A DNA stretch of 64,000 nucleotides from Branchiostoma floridae (GCF_000003815.2 NC_049992.1:18221780-18285779); one strand, 5' to 3'. Numbered from the stretch's first letter, positions 10,272-21,808 are shown. Notes: generated from the sequence alone by a model not told the origin. A program made the numbers and translations.

Positions 10272-11510
10272 ACAAGCCTGTCCACCCCTGGGGCATGGAA
10301 GCAAAGCCTGACCCAACCTCCCCTACTACTACTGATAACAGGTTATCCTGTAAAAGGGGGGAGGGCAACCGGGATAATTACAGTTCTCCTAAACGACTAA
10401 TAGTCACTTGGATCATGGACCCACACTTACCTCGTGGTGATTTAGATTTGTAAGTTAGCCAAAGGTTTTTGCCCCCCCCCCCTCCCTACATGTTGGGGTT
10501 ACTCCTAGTTTATAGGTGTAGTGAAATGCATGTTAGACATGTATACAGGGGCCTTTCTCCATAAGGTGTAACCAGCCGTTTAAATTTGACGTAATTATCA
10601 ACTGGACTGCTCTAATAGTCTATTTACCGTGAATGTGACGGATGGGTGGTTGGTTGAATTAACCTTACTTCATTAGGGACATGTCTGGGGTTACTGTAAC
10701 GATCGGTGCCTCAAGTTTTCATAATAATCGTAATTACTACCACCCCCCACTCCCCGTGTTTCAACGAAGTACTGTGGTTGTCATATACTAAGAGTATTGC
10801 AGAGGTTCTTTTGGCCTATTGTGAATGTGCACGGTGTCACATGTGATCGACACACATCAGTGACGTGCTGCAATGCAGACAGTATGCCTTAGCAGGCTCG
10901 CCTCCAGGCAGGTGTATGCAGCCAGGGAAAAGAAGTCACCTGTAAGGAGAGGTCAGAGGTCACCTGTACTGGCATGTAAACAGTCCCATAAGTAGCAGGA
11001 CAGGCATAACAAAATTTTTGTGTTTTGTTTATTTTTGTTTGAAAGGAGAAAAGTGACAGTTCCTTTCGATGTGATGAGTGAAGTGGAGACAAGTTATGCT
11101 TTTGGCGTATGTTTATGTTACAGAGTCACAATGACTTGGTTTTCTGAATACTGGGCTTTGTAACCTTCGTTCAAGCGACTTTAACGGGTTCTAAACTGTT
11201 TTGCGCTGACTTACTTATGAATGTAGGTTACGTTATGTAAGGTTGAGCTTTAACGAGGAAATGACAAGAGGTAGACATGTTCTCTGTTGCCATAATTGCA
11301 GGAGGCTTTCGTACAAATTCAAGTAAACGAGTGAAGTGAAAAGCAATCTGTTTCAAGAACTAGATATTTAAAAGATGCCTTCTCTCATTTTCTGCAAGTT
11401 AACTGCTAAATGCAAGTTACAAAAGAATTCTTCCTTCTAATTTCACTCTTGCAAAATGGTCAAACTTTGTTCCAACTCAGCACATCCATATTATCAGTTC
11501 TCCTGATGGT
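10272..11510. other. no recognised gene; one DR1 motif
   Basis: Nothing gene-like was seen. The only notable item is a perfect DR1 at 10950-10962, listed separately. Confidence 0.3.
10950..10962 (+). promoter_or_regulatory. perfect DR1 motif
   Basis: AGGTCA-G-AGGTCA, the exact direct-repeat-1 target of RXR, HNF4 and COUP-type nuclear receptors. A second exact DR1 lies at 15917. Twelve fixed bases are rare in 64 kb by chance, but many motifs were scanned. Confidence 0.35.
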
Positions 11511-11518
11511 ATTCCTAG

Positions 11519-11600
11519 CAGGGCTCTTTCCAGGACCTGCCAAAAGTTTGTATGTTGGTACGGACAAAAATCTCACCCCATTGGACGGTCAAAAAATCGG
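11519..11600 (+). mobile_element. possible eroded transposon end
   Basis: CAGGGCTCTTTCCAGGACC.. followed by TACGGACAAAAATCTCACCCC resembles the outer part of the hAT-like element at 12731 and of the sequence around 13530-13575 (GGACGGATGGGGTG..GTCCGTCCCA). No matching second end was found. Confidence 0.3.
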
Positions 11601-11839
11601 AAGTTCATGACAGGAAATTGATGAAAATTTATCACTTTTTGCGACCTTAAAATGATAAATTTAAAGCAACAACAAATAGAACATGGGCAAGAGTGTTCTG
11701 TATAAAAAGTGGGAAGAACAAAATTCAAAGCATGAGACGGCCCTGCTTCGTTGTCCCATTTCTTGTCTTGATACAGCATCCGGGTTTTACTTGGGGGACG
11801 ATAATTTACAGATCTAAGTAAACCCAAAGCCAAGTTTAT

Positions 11840-12140
11840 CAGGATGTCCATAAAAGCTGGAAAACAGGATAAAGAAGGAATGTTGTAAATCTGATTTCAG
11901 GAACTCGACTTTTGACTTGCCGTATCGAGTCCTTTCCCAAGACAGCGTCTCTGATGGTCATTAAAATTCTTGGATCCAATCGTTTGCCTCTCCAGCCCTG
12001 ACTCTGTGCCCTGCGCTCATTAATCCTGAGCGTGTTTAGCATGTTTATCTCATACAGATGTGTTAAACTTAAAGTCCGTGCATGCTGTTTAGTGGGTGTC
12101 TGCCACTTTAACCCCCTATTTGACGTGTAACAGTCCAATG
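11840..12140 (-). other. unique stretch with a 99-codon open frame, unrecognised
   Basis: The minus strand is open for 99 codons (12138 to 11839) and includes a basic segment R-I-N-E-R-R-A-Q-S-Q-G-W-R-G-K-R. I recognise no domain, and there is no convincing splice signal at either end. The block carries no repeat and could equally be conserved noncoding DNA. Confidence 0.2.
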
Positions 12141-12730
12141 TTTGTCTGTCTGTAATGAACCATGGGGCATCATCAGTAGGGTAGACTGGAAGTATACAGA
12201 TCTGTGAGCAACAAGCAAGTTCTTAAAACATGAACCGAAGAGAACAGAACATGTATTGTAGATATGTATATGACATACATGTACAATAAAAACAAGGTTT
12301 GTGTGAAATTGAAAAAGAGCTTATGGAAGAAAAATTATGAGAGAAAGTTTCAGGGAATGAAAGTTGTAAACTTACAGCCAGATTCAATTTTTCGTCTCTG
12401 CCATCTGTCTTCCTTCTCGATTTTATCTTCCAAATGTCTTACAAGGAAGAAAATGAATTTGTGTGGCTTTATATTAGGCCCCCTTTCCACTAGATGGTGA
12501 TCGCGCTGGGATCTCACTGCGACCCAAATAGTATACGTGTAACCGTTGCTTTCACACTGGGTATATCATACAAGCGTAAAAGTGTGACTGAGAAGATAAC
12601 AAAACACACAAAGTGTAAAAAGATTTTGTTTCTTTTCTATACAATTCGTTGAGCAATATGTCAAATTTTAGGTGGCAGAGAAAGCGAGACGAGAACGCTG
12701 TCCTAGTATTACAGGGGTCTGGGTCTGGAG

Positions 12731-13106
12731 CAGGGTTGTAGCCAGCCTGAAATCATTTTCAGTCCCCTTGATTTTGAATGGGAATCCTATAGAGCACCAA
12801 AGGCATTGAGTGACGTTGCGCGTCATTTCTAGGGGGTCTGGGTCCCAGAAAATTTTTGAATCAAGACCATCTGAAACACTATTTCCTGCATTTTGAGGTG
12901 CAAATTTTGCTTGTAGACTAAGCTGTTCAATGACATCTGTTTTGGTGAAGAAGAACACATAGGTTTCAGTTTTTTTTTATACCTTTACATATCAATTTTT
13001 GTCTGTCCCAGGGGACGGAATGGGGAAAACTTTCTTCAGTCCCCAGCTGCAAAATTCCTTCAATTTAGTACAAAGGACTGAAGGACAGGTGCTGGCTACA
13101 ACCCTG
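12731..13106 (+). mobile_element. hAT-like MITE with 8-bp duplication
   Basis: Ends CAGGGTTGTAGCCAG (12731-12745) and CTGGCTACAACCCTG (13092-13106) are perfect inverses. GTCTGGAG flanks both sides (12723-12730 and 13107-13114). An 8-bp duplication with CAGGG termini is typical of hAT transposons. The interior contains a GTCTGTCCC..GGGACGGA palindrome and no transposase. Confidence 0.92.
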
Positions 13107-13399
13107 GTCTGGAGTATGCTGATTCTGGTACGCAATGTCTGGCTTGAAATCAGGGTCAGACCTTGTCTGCTCCAAACTTGGTTGATAGCCTTGACTGGTG
13201 ATGAAGTGTGTTTGTAATTGTGCCAATCGTCATCTCCACTTGATGAGTAGGGATGTGAAGTGTCAGGCCTCAGGAGCCCCGGCCTTCTGGTGGTCTGCAC
13301 TTGACACTTATTTGTCCGAACAACCTCCAAAGCCAAGCTGTGGTGTTGACTTGTTAGGGCAACTGTAGATATGAAGGAGGGGTGTTGAGCACAGTGCTA

Positions 13400-15228
13400 T
13401 CTCTAAATTTTTTTCCATCGCTGATATTGTTTGGGAGCCACCGTTGTTGATTTTCCTTTCATTGCATGTTATTTTTAGCATATATTAGTAATAAAAAGAT
13501 ATCTTATTTCATGTACTGAAGTTCAGATATTTGGGACGGATGGGGTGAAATGTTTGTCCGTCCCAACAAGCAAATTTCCAAAAATGTAATTGGTACTCAA
13601 CTGATGACCTGACAGAGGAAAGATAAAGAAGAGAGAAAAAGGCAGAGTAAAAGACAAAAGGAGGGAAGGAAAGAAAGGAAATTAGATGTTTTTAAATCGT
13701 CATATTTTCCCAGTGAGGTTTTGTAAGTTAATCCAAAAAGTTTGATTAGTTTTATTCCTGATGCAGCTTGGACGTTCCTACAATCTTTATAAAGTATTTG
13801 CCATCTTATCTCACATCCAGAACTTTAGCCATCAATTCTAGCTGGTATAGAGAGTAGATGACCAAAGACAGGTCCATTGCATGTTGAAGTATAACAAATT
13901 GATGCTTCTTGGCAGGGACTCCACGAAAACCTTTCAGAAGGAACCTGGGACGTCGGACCCTCCATTTGTGCTATTGTATTAAACCATCAATGAAATGGTT
14001 GCCGGCCACTTAATAAAATTGCCCAGATGCCCCCATCATAAAACAGTTGTCAGAATGAGTTATGGCTGACATCTGACCTCCGTATCATCCATCGTTCTGG
14101 AGCAGCGAAGTTTGCTTTGTGCTTACAGCTGGAAGCCTGCCGCTTGTCCCTCTGAGTTTATTCAGAGAGCACAAGCTTATTCAGAGCCAAGCACAATAGC
14201 GTGAACTAGAGGAGGGACTTTTTCGAGATGTATTGTTGGATCAAAGGGAAGTATTTGTCTGTTGTAGATGTGTCCGAACAAGACCACAATGTAGGTGAAA
14301 GGGGCGATTGGAAAGGCTTGTGTCGTGTATAGACTGTACTGTATGATAGCACAAAGACTGGTATGGGATGCTGTCTGTTACCAAGGAGGTTTGATTCTAA
14401 ACGAATTCCTCGCTGTTAGAAAAAGATTTGTGACCTGTGAATTATTTAGTTATTTGGAAGTTTGTCTATTTCTTTTTGTATCGTACAAGAGCAGATTTGG
14501 GGCCTTTCGAAAATGACCAGTTAAATTGAAAATCGTTCCTTAGAAAATAGCATTCTCTCTGTAGCTATAACTGATCAATGTGCAAAAGATTTTAGGGCGA
14601 TTTTGTTACAAGACTAAAGTAATAGAAATGCTGCCAAAGGTCTTGCTTGAATTGTAGGGGTTTGCTGTAATGGTTTGCCAAAGGGACTAACAGTGATTTG
14701 ATGATGTTCGGAAGTTCCAAGGGGTCGTAGGGTTACAAAGGAATGCCTTGACAATACCACAGAAATGTCCAAACATCATTTACATCACAATCTCCGAAGT
14801 GAGCGCTCCGTTTTTCTTTGTCCAACAGATCACCCCATCAGTGACATTGCAAACAAATCTCACTGTTGAAGGACAACAAGCACTTGTGTCCGTGTTTGTT
14901 TTTGGAGATACTGCCCTAGAAGTTCCTGATTATTTTCATACACCACACAAAGCTGGGTAATGAGCCCAGATAATGGTACGTCCTGCTGTTTCCCCATGAG
15001 AGGGGTTTGCAGAAAATGCCTTGATGTTGTAGAAAGGTAAACATTGGGAACCTCCAGAGACAACTGTGCAGAATGACTGGCACAACAGACAGCAGGGTAC
15101 AAGTTTGTAAACACCATTTTTGGGTGGGACGCTCCAGTTATTTGCAACTTGATAACAGAGTTAGAGTTCAGTCACAATGTTAGAACATGTAGTCAACATG
15201 ATGAGCTACTACATGTACATGTTTTTGT
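13400..15228. other. no recognised gene; purine-rich tract
   Basis: A strongly purine-biased run of AGAGGAAAGATAAAG type occupies 13611-13682, and an eroded GGACGGA/TCCGTCC transposon remnant lies at 13530-13575. Otherwise no gene or repeat was recognised. Confidence 0.35.
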
Positions 15229-15358
15229 GAGATCCCGATCGCAATCTGTACTAGTAGAATCAACGATTGTACTAGACTACAGATTGCGATCGGGATCTCT
15301 TCTAGGAGAAACTCCGATCGCGATCTCTCCTAGGAGAATCGGCGATTCTACTGTGACA
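15229..15358. repeat. nested palindrome cluster
   Basis: A perfect 22-bp inverted repeat (15229-15250 and 15278-15299, starting GAGATCCCGATCGC) encloses a second palindrome CTAGTAGAATC..TACTAG. Immediately downstream are GATCGCGATC, CTCCTAGGAG and a further GAGAATCGGCGATTCT. Four palindromes built from CGATCG, CTAG and GAATC words occur in 130 bp. No transposon ends or target duplication were found. Confidence 0.8.
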
Positions 15359-15359
15359 T

Positions 15360-16634
15360 ATACATGTACATGACAAATTACCCAATATGTTTAAGGATGG
15401 AAAGATGTAAAGCATCATGCATGTCGAGGCGACCGATGATGAAAGCATCATGACAACTTCATTATATGAGGATGTCCCTGTAGATAAAGTGGTAGCAGCC
15501 ACACAGTCACAGTTGAGCTCCTGGTTCTTCCTTGGAAGTTGGAAACTGGGGTACCCATGCTTTGTATCTGTTTAAGTGCATCCTATTTGACGTTCGAGGA
15601 GGTGCCTAGAGCATGCATACATGTTACAACAGCCTCATTGCTCATATGGGTACTAGTACCTTTTTGGCTGTACCTACATATACATGTGTGCTGTATGAAG
15701 ATATCCTCATTGTTAGGTACAGAAGATGCACAATATGAAGATATTTGTTCTCTCTTGAGGCAGTGACGAAATGAACTTTAAATCTTAAATGTCCTTTAAT
15801 GAACTTAAATCTTAAAGATCCTTTAAGACCTGTCTTAGTGGGATCGTTTCCGTATTTACTTAAGCCCAATTCTTAGGAAGCTAAAGCGGTATAACATCTG
15901 TTGCAGGTGTAAAGGCAGGTCAAAGGTCACCATTTGTGTCATCATGTCTTGACGACTGCGACAGCTCACAATGTGCAGTGGTCGGCTCAAGTATTTTCTG
16001 TTTGTTGGAACTTGTCGTTCAGGGGCGTTGGAAGAGGCTTTGAAGTGTCCGTAGAAGTCAACTGTGATTGTTGGTGCTGCCTTTGTTTTTCTTTGTTCTC
16101 GGAGATGTCAGAAATAACGAGAGGGTAGAGCAATCCTGTTCCATAACAAACACGGGCAAGTTTTGCCGCTTGTCTGCAAAATAAGGGTTCGACCACTTTA
16201 TTCTGAGGGGTGAAAACTGGGTGTGGTTCAAGAACTGTTGTAGGACACATAGTTTACCGATGATGTACACACAGTTGTTGCAATTGCAGGAGTTGATCAT
16301 GATCCGTAATTTGTCAAACATGAGCTTGTGAAGATAAGTATTGGTTTCAGGGATATTGGAGATGAGAGGATGTACCTACCTGTACTGTAGACTATCGTGA
16401 CTGCACATTTTTGTAGCAGATCAAGACAAGAGGAAGAACTTCAAGAAGACACGTGTACATTTTGATAAGGGATGAACTTTGGGATAAGAATGAGGGGCAT
16501 TTAACTGTCTTGGGAAAGTTATAATTTTGAAAACAAGACTTTCACAAGCAAGAAAGAAAGAGTAAGTATTAATCTCCGGTTTGGTTCAGTTAAGGTCATC
16601 TTCTTCAGAGAGGTGACAACAAGATTGCCACAAA
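15360..16634. other. no recognised gene; one DR1 motif
   Basis: Nothing gene-like was recognised apart from the DR1 motif at 15917. Confidence 0.3.
15917..15929 (+). promoter_or_regulatory. perfect DR1 motif
   Basis: AGGTCA-A-AGGTCA, the preferred DR1 sequence of HNF4- and RXR-type receptors, is followed by CACC. It is the second exact DR1 in the window. Confidence 0.35.
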
Positions 16635-16975
16635 CAGGGCTCGAAATGCCCACTTGCCCACTTGAAAATGCAACCTCATTTTGCTTGGCGCAACTTAATT
16701 TTAAACCCAGGTTGCACACTGCGCAACCTGAAATTTCGCAGTTGGAACACTGCTTTTCTCCCACCTATAAGCATAAGCTTTTATATTTATTTTTTGATAA
16801 CATAAAACATATTACATAGTTACATATAACTGGAAGGAAAGATAAGGGATAAGATTTTATTTGGAGAAAGTAACAACTTGAAAGTGGGGCAACCTGAAAT
16901 GTTTATGGCGCAACCTGGCTTTTGACTCAGGTTGCCGCTTGGACAACCTGGCTGACAAAAGTATTTTGGGCACTG
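16635..16975 (+). mobile_element. CAGGGCTCGAAAT element, copy 3
   Basis: Starts CAGGGCTCGAAATGCCC and ends AGTATTTTGGGCACTG. Flanked by CACAAA on both sides (16629-16634 and 16976-16981), an apparent 6-bp duplication. Very similar to the copy at 6485-6826 throughout, including GCTTGGCGCAAC and GTTGCACACTGCGCAACC. Noncoding. Confidence 0.9.
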
Positions 16976-16981
16976 CACAAA

Positions 16982-17682
16982 GTCCTGTCCAGCATGACAG
17001 AGCAGAGGCCGTCAACCTGAAGACCTCATTTTCGATTGAGGTGAATTATTTTCAACGAAGTACTGTATGCGGAGGCACTCCTACCCTTCTCCAAAAGTGT
17101 GTTAGATTCTTTTAGCACATAGATAGAGAGCCCCCGTTTACAGGGCCTTCAACTTCGTGTATAAGAAAAGAAGATAAAATAAAAAATTGTCTTTGAACAA
17201 AAATGGCACCAACATCTAGATACTGCTCAATGCCCTTGCATCCCTGTTTTAGGATAATGTAATTATCTGCTATAGGTAAATACTGCCAGGGAAATGCATA
17301 GAGACTTAATCACTGTCATTCTCGGGGTAAAATGCATGCGATGTTTCAATGCATTAGACTAAAACGTACATCACTCCGTCTAAAGAGATTTAACGGCCAA
17401 TATTCAAGTACGTTGGAGCCCTGCCACGTACGTCATGGTTCAATCCCCGGTCAGTTTATCGGATTACGCCTTACACTTCGATAAAGTTGCACATAAAGAA
17501 CAAACGCTGATCAAAGATACTTCCCTCCTGTGATAAATTTTTACTGGATTTCCGTACAATGTACATGTAGATCTAATAATTGATGTTTGTTGTGGAATAC
17601 CAACAGTTATTACCTCGTAATGAAACAAAATGTCTTCATGCCTGAATATTTGTTATATCAGGTTGGCAAGCCACCAATAACA
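16982..17682. other. no recognised gene
   Basis: No exon or element was seen. GGTTCAATCCCC at 17439 resembles a tRNA B box, but no matching A box or cloverleaf could be built. Confidence 0.3.
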
Positions 17683-17960
17683 AAATTCTTTGTAGAGAGT
17701 TGGTACATAACCAAGTGCATTGTTCAACCAACATTTCGGTGATTGTCTGTCACCTTCCTCAGCGCAGTTCTGACTGGTTTGCTTTGTACTGCAGCACAGG
17801 TGTTGCTGTAACGTATTAAACATATTATAGATATATGCTAGTAAAATGTGATTTTTACAATGCAGTCCCAAACATACATTGTATAGGAGTATACAGGCGG
17901 TCACCGAAATGTCGGTTGAATAAGACACTAGTCTTGGTCTTGTACAAAGAACTTTGTCAT
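17683..17960 (-). mobile_element. inverted-repeat element, possible retroelement terminus
   Basis: TTCAACCAACATTTCGGTGA (17723-17742) is the inverse of 17901-17920 with one mismatch. Looser pairing extends outward to ATTCTTTGTA..TACAAAGAAC, giving arms of about 45 bp. The 'accgaaatgt-cggttgaa' style resembles end sequences of dispersed retroelements in marine animals, but I cannot assign a family. No target duplication was found. Confidence 0.5.
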
Positions 17961-18790
17961 TCTGAATTTTGAAAGGAAAAATGAATGAGCCACAAGTGTA
18001 CAGTTAAAACAAGAGATGGTCAAGACACCAGTTGATAAAAAAGCTTTGCATGAAGGACTATAAATTAACCTTCTTCCAGCTAAGGTTGCCTTTTGGTACC
18101 AATTTTACATCAAATACAGAGTGAAGAAGCAAGGTGAGAGTTAAAAATCTGTACCCTTTTCCTTATGAAGGTGATACCAAGGGCAACAAGCTGTCCTTCG
18201 CTCTGAGACATGATAACCTTTAAGTTATTTGCCTTATTACTGAAATTCCTTCTCCAGACAGACCTTCTTGACAAGTGGCAGAACTTTTGGTCTTGACAAC
18301 TTCCTTCGTTAAGGATATAATCTTTCAAGACCAACAGTAGTATGCATGCACCACCTGTTCTGTTGAAATGTGGTACAAGGAGATGAAAATTGAAGGGTTG
18401 TGAGTATGTTTAATGGCTCCCTGACAGTACGATCATATATGAATGTATCACAAGGGCCAAAATTCAAGCAGATGGTAGTGAAGAAATTAAATTGTGAAGA
18501 CAGATCTTTCTTTGTACATGCACATATAAACGTAATGTTAAGAAATGTGGCACCCATCATTTCTATACTTCCAGCCCTTTCCCCTCCTTCTGTCAGAAAG
18601 CCAGGCCCTCTGGGGTATCCGTGAAGCCTTTGATCTTGTCCTAACTATAACAAACAGTACCCCTGATGTTAAGTTCTCTGTCCAAACATCACCTGAACCC
18701 TAGTCAAAGCACGTCAGGTCTGGGGCCGCCCTGCTAAACTCATCAAGGGGTTGGTAGGGCAAGCTTCAAGCATTCCTCGCTCCTTGTTAA

Positions 18791-18944
18791 TCTCCAAGCA
18801 GATGTTAGGACAGACTATTGTCAAGTTTCCAGATCTGGTCGATCCTGACATGTCGACAGCCCTTAGAAGCTCTTCATCAACTGTCGGCCTACCTGCAAGG
18901 AGTCAGAAGACTTGACAATTGTCCATCAAACATCTGCATGGAGA
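18791..18944 (+). mobile_element. PIF/Harbinger-like MITE, TCTCCAAGCAGATGTT ends
   Basis: The left end TCTCCAAGCAGATGTT and right end AACATCTGCATGGAGA are near-perfect inverses, and pairing extends to GACTATTGTCAAGT/ACTTGACAATTGTC. Flanked by TAA on both sides (18788-18790 and 18945-18947). Single matching ends occur at 28564-28582 and 60781-60800. Confidence 0.8.
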
Positions 18945-19299
18945 TAATGCCCTTGCCATAGTCATCCAAGAAGAGTTGACCAGCAATCCTTGTTTAAGAC
19001 TTAAGTTATCTGAACACTTATTGCAAGGTAGGCAAATTTCTTTGGAGAGGACCTACAGTAAAAGACAGAGTGAATGACTGAAATACTCACAAATGACCTT
19101 CATTGAACCTTTATGATACCTGGCTACTTCTGTGAGTAAAAGAGGTAATTTTAGTCCTGTTTAGTCCCACTTGAGGCCATAGTACCCTGGGAGCCAGACA
19201 GGACCAGGTAGCTAGCGAGTTTTGTTCGGGGACCCAAGGCAGTCAGCCCGCAGATCTCACATTAGTGCTCCGGGAGAGTTTAAGCTCCCATGTAAGGCC

Positions 19300-19533
19300 A
19301 TAGAGGCAATGGGTTGTAATAAACTGTTGGTAGGTATTGGAAGGCAAAGCCCATCCCTCTCCTTCCACCACCTTTTACCTCCCCAACCAAAGTCAGGTAC
19401 CCATTTTTACACCTGGATGGAGGAAAGTCGTATAATACACCTTTCTAAAGGACACAACATCGTGGCATGTCAGGGGATTCAAACCCAGGATCTCTGCTTT
19501 ACCGTTACCCCAACAGACTGCCAAACTCCTCTG
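19300..19533 (-). mobile_element. tRNA-derived SINE (minus strand)
   Basis: Read on the minus strand from about 19533, it has an A-box-like segment (TTTGGCAGTCTGTTGGGGTA) and a B box (GGGTTTGAATCCC). A body follows with GTGTCCTTTAGAAAG, TCCTCCATCCAGGTGTAAAA and AGGGATGGGCTTTGCC. The same body occurs at 26862-27115 and, in part, at 48040-48150 and 63040-63225. Confidence 0.7.
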
Positions 19534-19859
19534 TGATTAGTAACACCGATAATGTTGAGGGGTTGTGTGAATACATTTCAATGGCTTCCTCCTCTGCAAT
19601 CTTCCGCCACTGTCTTCCCTCTGGGTTTCTTAAGGAGGAGTGAAAAGTTGACTAGCTCGCCAGAAGGATGAGATTAAGACTATTAAGTCTTAGCAGCAGG
19701 TGAGTTATAGGTTCAGGTCAACCCCTCTTCATCTGATGTAAAACCCAGCCTTTGCTATTCCATACACCACACCCTCCCTCTGCCCCTTCATTGTTTTCCC
19801 AGAGCAGCTTGTCACCTAGGGTAAACTTGTCCAAAATAGGTCCAAGAAGGTTGGACACC

Positions 19860-19937
19860 CAGGCAATAAGATACGCCAAAAAGCAGTTACTCAAGCAACT
19901 GGGTAATATTTTAGAAATGGGTCAACGTTTCAGATAG
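19860..19937 (-). mobile_element. fragment of the AGTTGCTTGAGTAACTGCTTTTTGG repeat
   Basis: CAAAAAGCAGTTACTCAAGC..GGGTCAACGTTTCAGAT is the inverse of sequences at 44505-44640 and 49640-49733, which read ATCTGAAACGTCTG.. to CTTTTTGG. It is a dispersed retroelement-like tail. Confidence 0.6.
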
Positions 19938-19958
19938 CATCCAATATCTTTTGTCAGT

Positions 19959-20521
19959 GCATGCCCGTAGCCAGGGGGGGTTCGGGGGGGTTCGGAAGAA
20001 CCCCCCCACATGCTCAAAGGTCCGCTTTTTCATGCTCAAAGGTCCCCTTTTTCATGTCCAAGATTTTTTTTCAAAGGCATGACTGATTTGCATTATTCAC
20101 TGATAGACATTTCATTCAATCCTAGTGAGTCTATCAGCCTAATTTGCCCCCAGAAAGTGCAGGAAATGGCTTTTCATAGGGTCCAGATTTCAAAATTTCC
20201 CCGGACCACCATTGCAACGCCTCCCGCCTTTGGTATCGGACATGGTGAAAATATGTCGGGGGAGTCGGCCTCAAAGACTTATGCCAAAAACCTTGTGTAT
20301 TTTAAGAGAAATTCCATTAAACTTAGCCAGCGAATTTTACCCGTCAAAATGCAGGAAATGGCGTTTCAGAGGGTTAAGATTTCAATTTTCCCGGGGGTGC
20401 ATGCCCCCAGACCCCCCTAGGCAGCTCACGCCTTCAGCGTGAGTCTCGCGCCTGCGGCGCTCGATGGTCCCACAAATACTAAAAAGAACCCCCCCAACCA
20501 AAATCCTGGCTACGGGCATGC
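19959..20521 (+). mobile_element. 563-bp TIR element, GCATGCCCGTAGCCAGG ends
   Basis: Perfect 17-bp ends GCATGCCCGTAGCCAGG (19959-19975) and its inverse (20505-20521) are flanked by AGT on both sides. Subterminal GAACCCCCC runs are also inverted. Inside, a block with GCAGGAAATGGC.TTTCA near 20158 is repeated near 20351, and a palindromic CTCACGCC..GGCGTGAG-type segment lies near 20425. A 136-codon frame (20010-20420) covers both internal repeats, resembles nothing I know and is probably incidental. A decayed right end occurs at 42400-42466. Confidence 0.88.
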
Positions 20522-20524
20522 AGT

Positions 20525-21805
20525 GACACTTTTTGGCGTAGCTTTTCCAAAGTTGTGAAGCTCACAGGAGGATGAACTTTGCCCCCTGAGGTCACAGTAA
20601 AGTGATGGAGAAAATGCCTGTCAGGCTTGTCCATGTTGTTTGATGGGAAAGCTTTGTTGGGGGCATGTTTTCTTGTTCTTTTAATGGCCTACCTATTTCC
20701 TGTCAAGGTGGGAGGAGGGCATCTGGGTTTGAACTTTCGCTTTTGGGGGTCGGGAGAAGCAATGGTCATTTTAGGAGGTAATGGTGTTTAGAGGAGAAGA
20801 CTGGCACCCCAGGTATGCTGAAAGTGAAAGTAATATCGATCCAGTTTAGCTCACTGAAGAGCTTTACTTTCACTGGTCCTGGAGACACAGGCTATATATA
20901 CATTTTGTAGTTTTTGCAGGTTCAACGTAGCAGGGTACAAATGAACAGTGGACCATGTCCCAACCCAAGGACTGTAACCCTTTCCAAGGCCAACAACCAC
21001 TGGTTTAGGCATGCTGAAATCTAAAGCTTCTGTGACATTTTTTTACAGTGGAATTTAAATCAGTCAGAAACCAGTCAAAACCAGTTACAGAAATTCCACA
21101 AACTTTCTATACCAAACGATTTCTGAAGGCTTTTCTGATTTTTCTACACGTTGCCTGTGAGCGTCTTTGTAACTTATATTGGCCCACCATCCTGCCCTAT
21201 CTCTCCACAAAGTTTGGTAGTCACAGCGGAGTTGACATTGCACATGACTTTGTATTGTAGCCAAGCATCAGTGGAATTGCACTGCATGGAAGCTTGGCAG
21301 ATAAAGTTATAACCTACACAAGAATGATCATCTCGAAAATCAATAGTAATTCTGTTCCCACCACTTAGGCAATCGGGAAGATTGGGTCTGGGGAACTGGG
21401 CTTCTTGGTCCCCTTTTCTGGCATAGCCTGCGATGATCAATCAAAATCATAAAGGAAAGGGATCAATGAATACGTACATTTGTATGTTCTCCAAGGGTGG
21501 CTTCACTGTATTCATAGTCGTACATTGAAAGCGGGTTTGTGGTTTTGCCCAATCTTCATATAGAAAGATGTTACTCATGAGGAATATGTATGAACTTTTG
21601 CTTATTCAGGGAATGGTTTGCAGTGGGCTATGAAGTCTCTATATTGCCTCAAAGAAGAATAGATGAGCATACACAACATTGATTGTGAATAATGGGACTT
21701 CTTTTATCAAATCAATCTAGGTAGGTTTGTTGTGAAGATATTTTTAAGAGAACTGACAAAGATCGCGACTTCAAAGACTAATATTTTACATGTACAGTAA
21801 TAGGC
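20525..21805. other. no recognised gene
   Basis: No exon, RNA or element was recognised in this 1.3 kb. It may be unique intergenic or intronic DNA. Confidence 0.3.
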
Positions 21806-21808
21806 TAA

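Noticed and set aside
17430-17460. Possible tRNA B box (GGTTCAATCCCC)
   Set aside because: No A box at the right distance and no cloverleaf on either strand.
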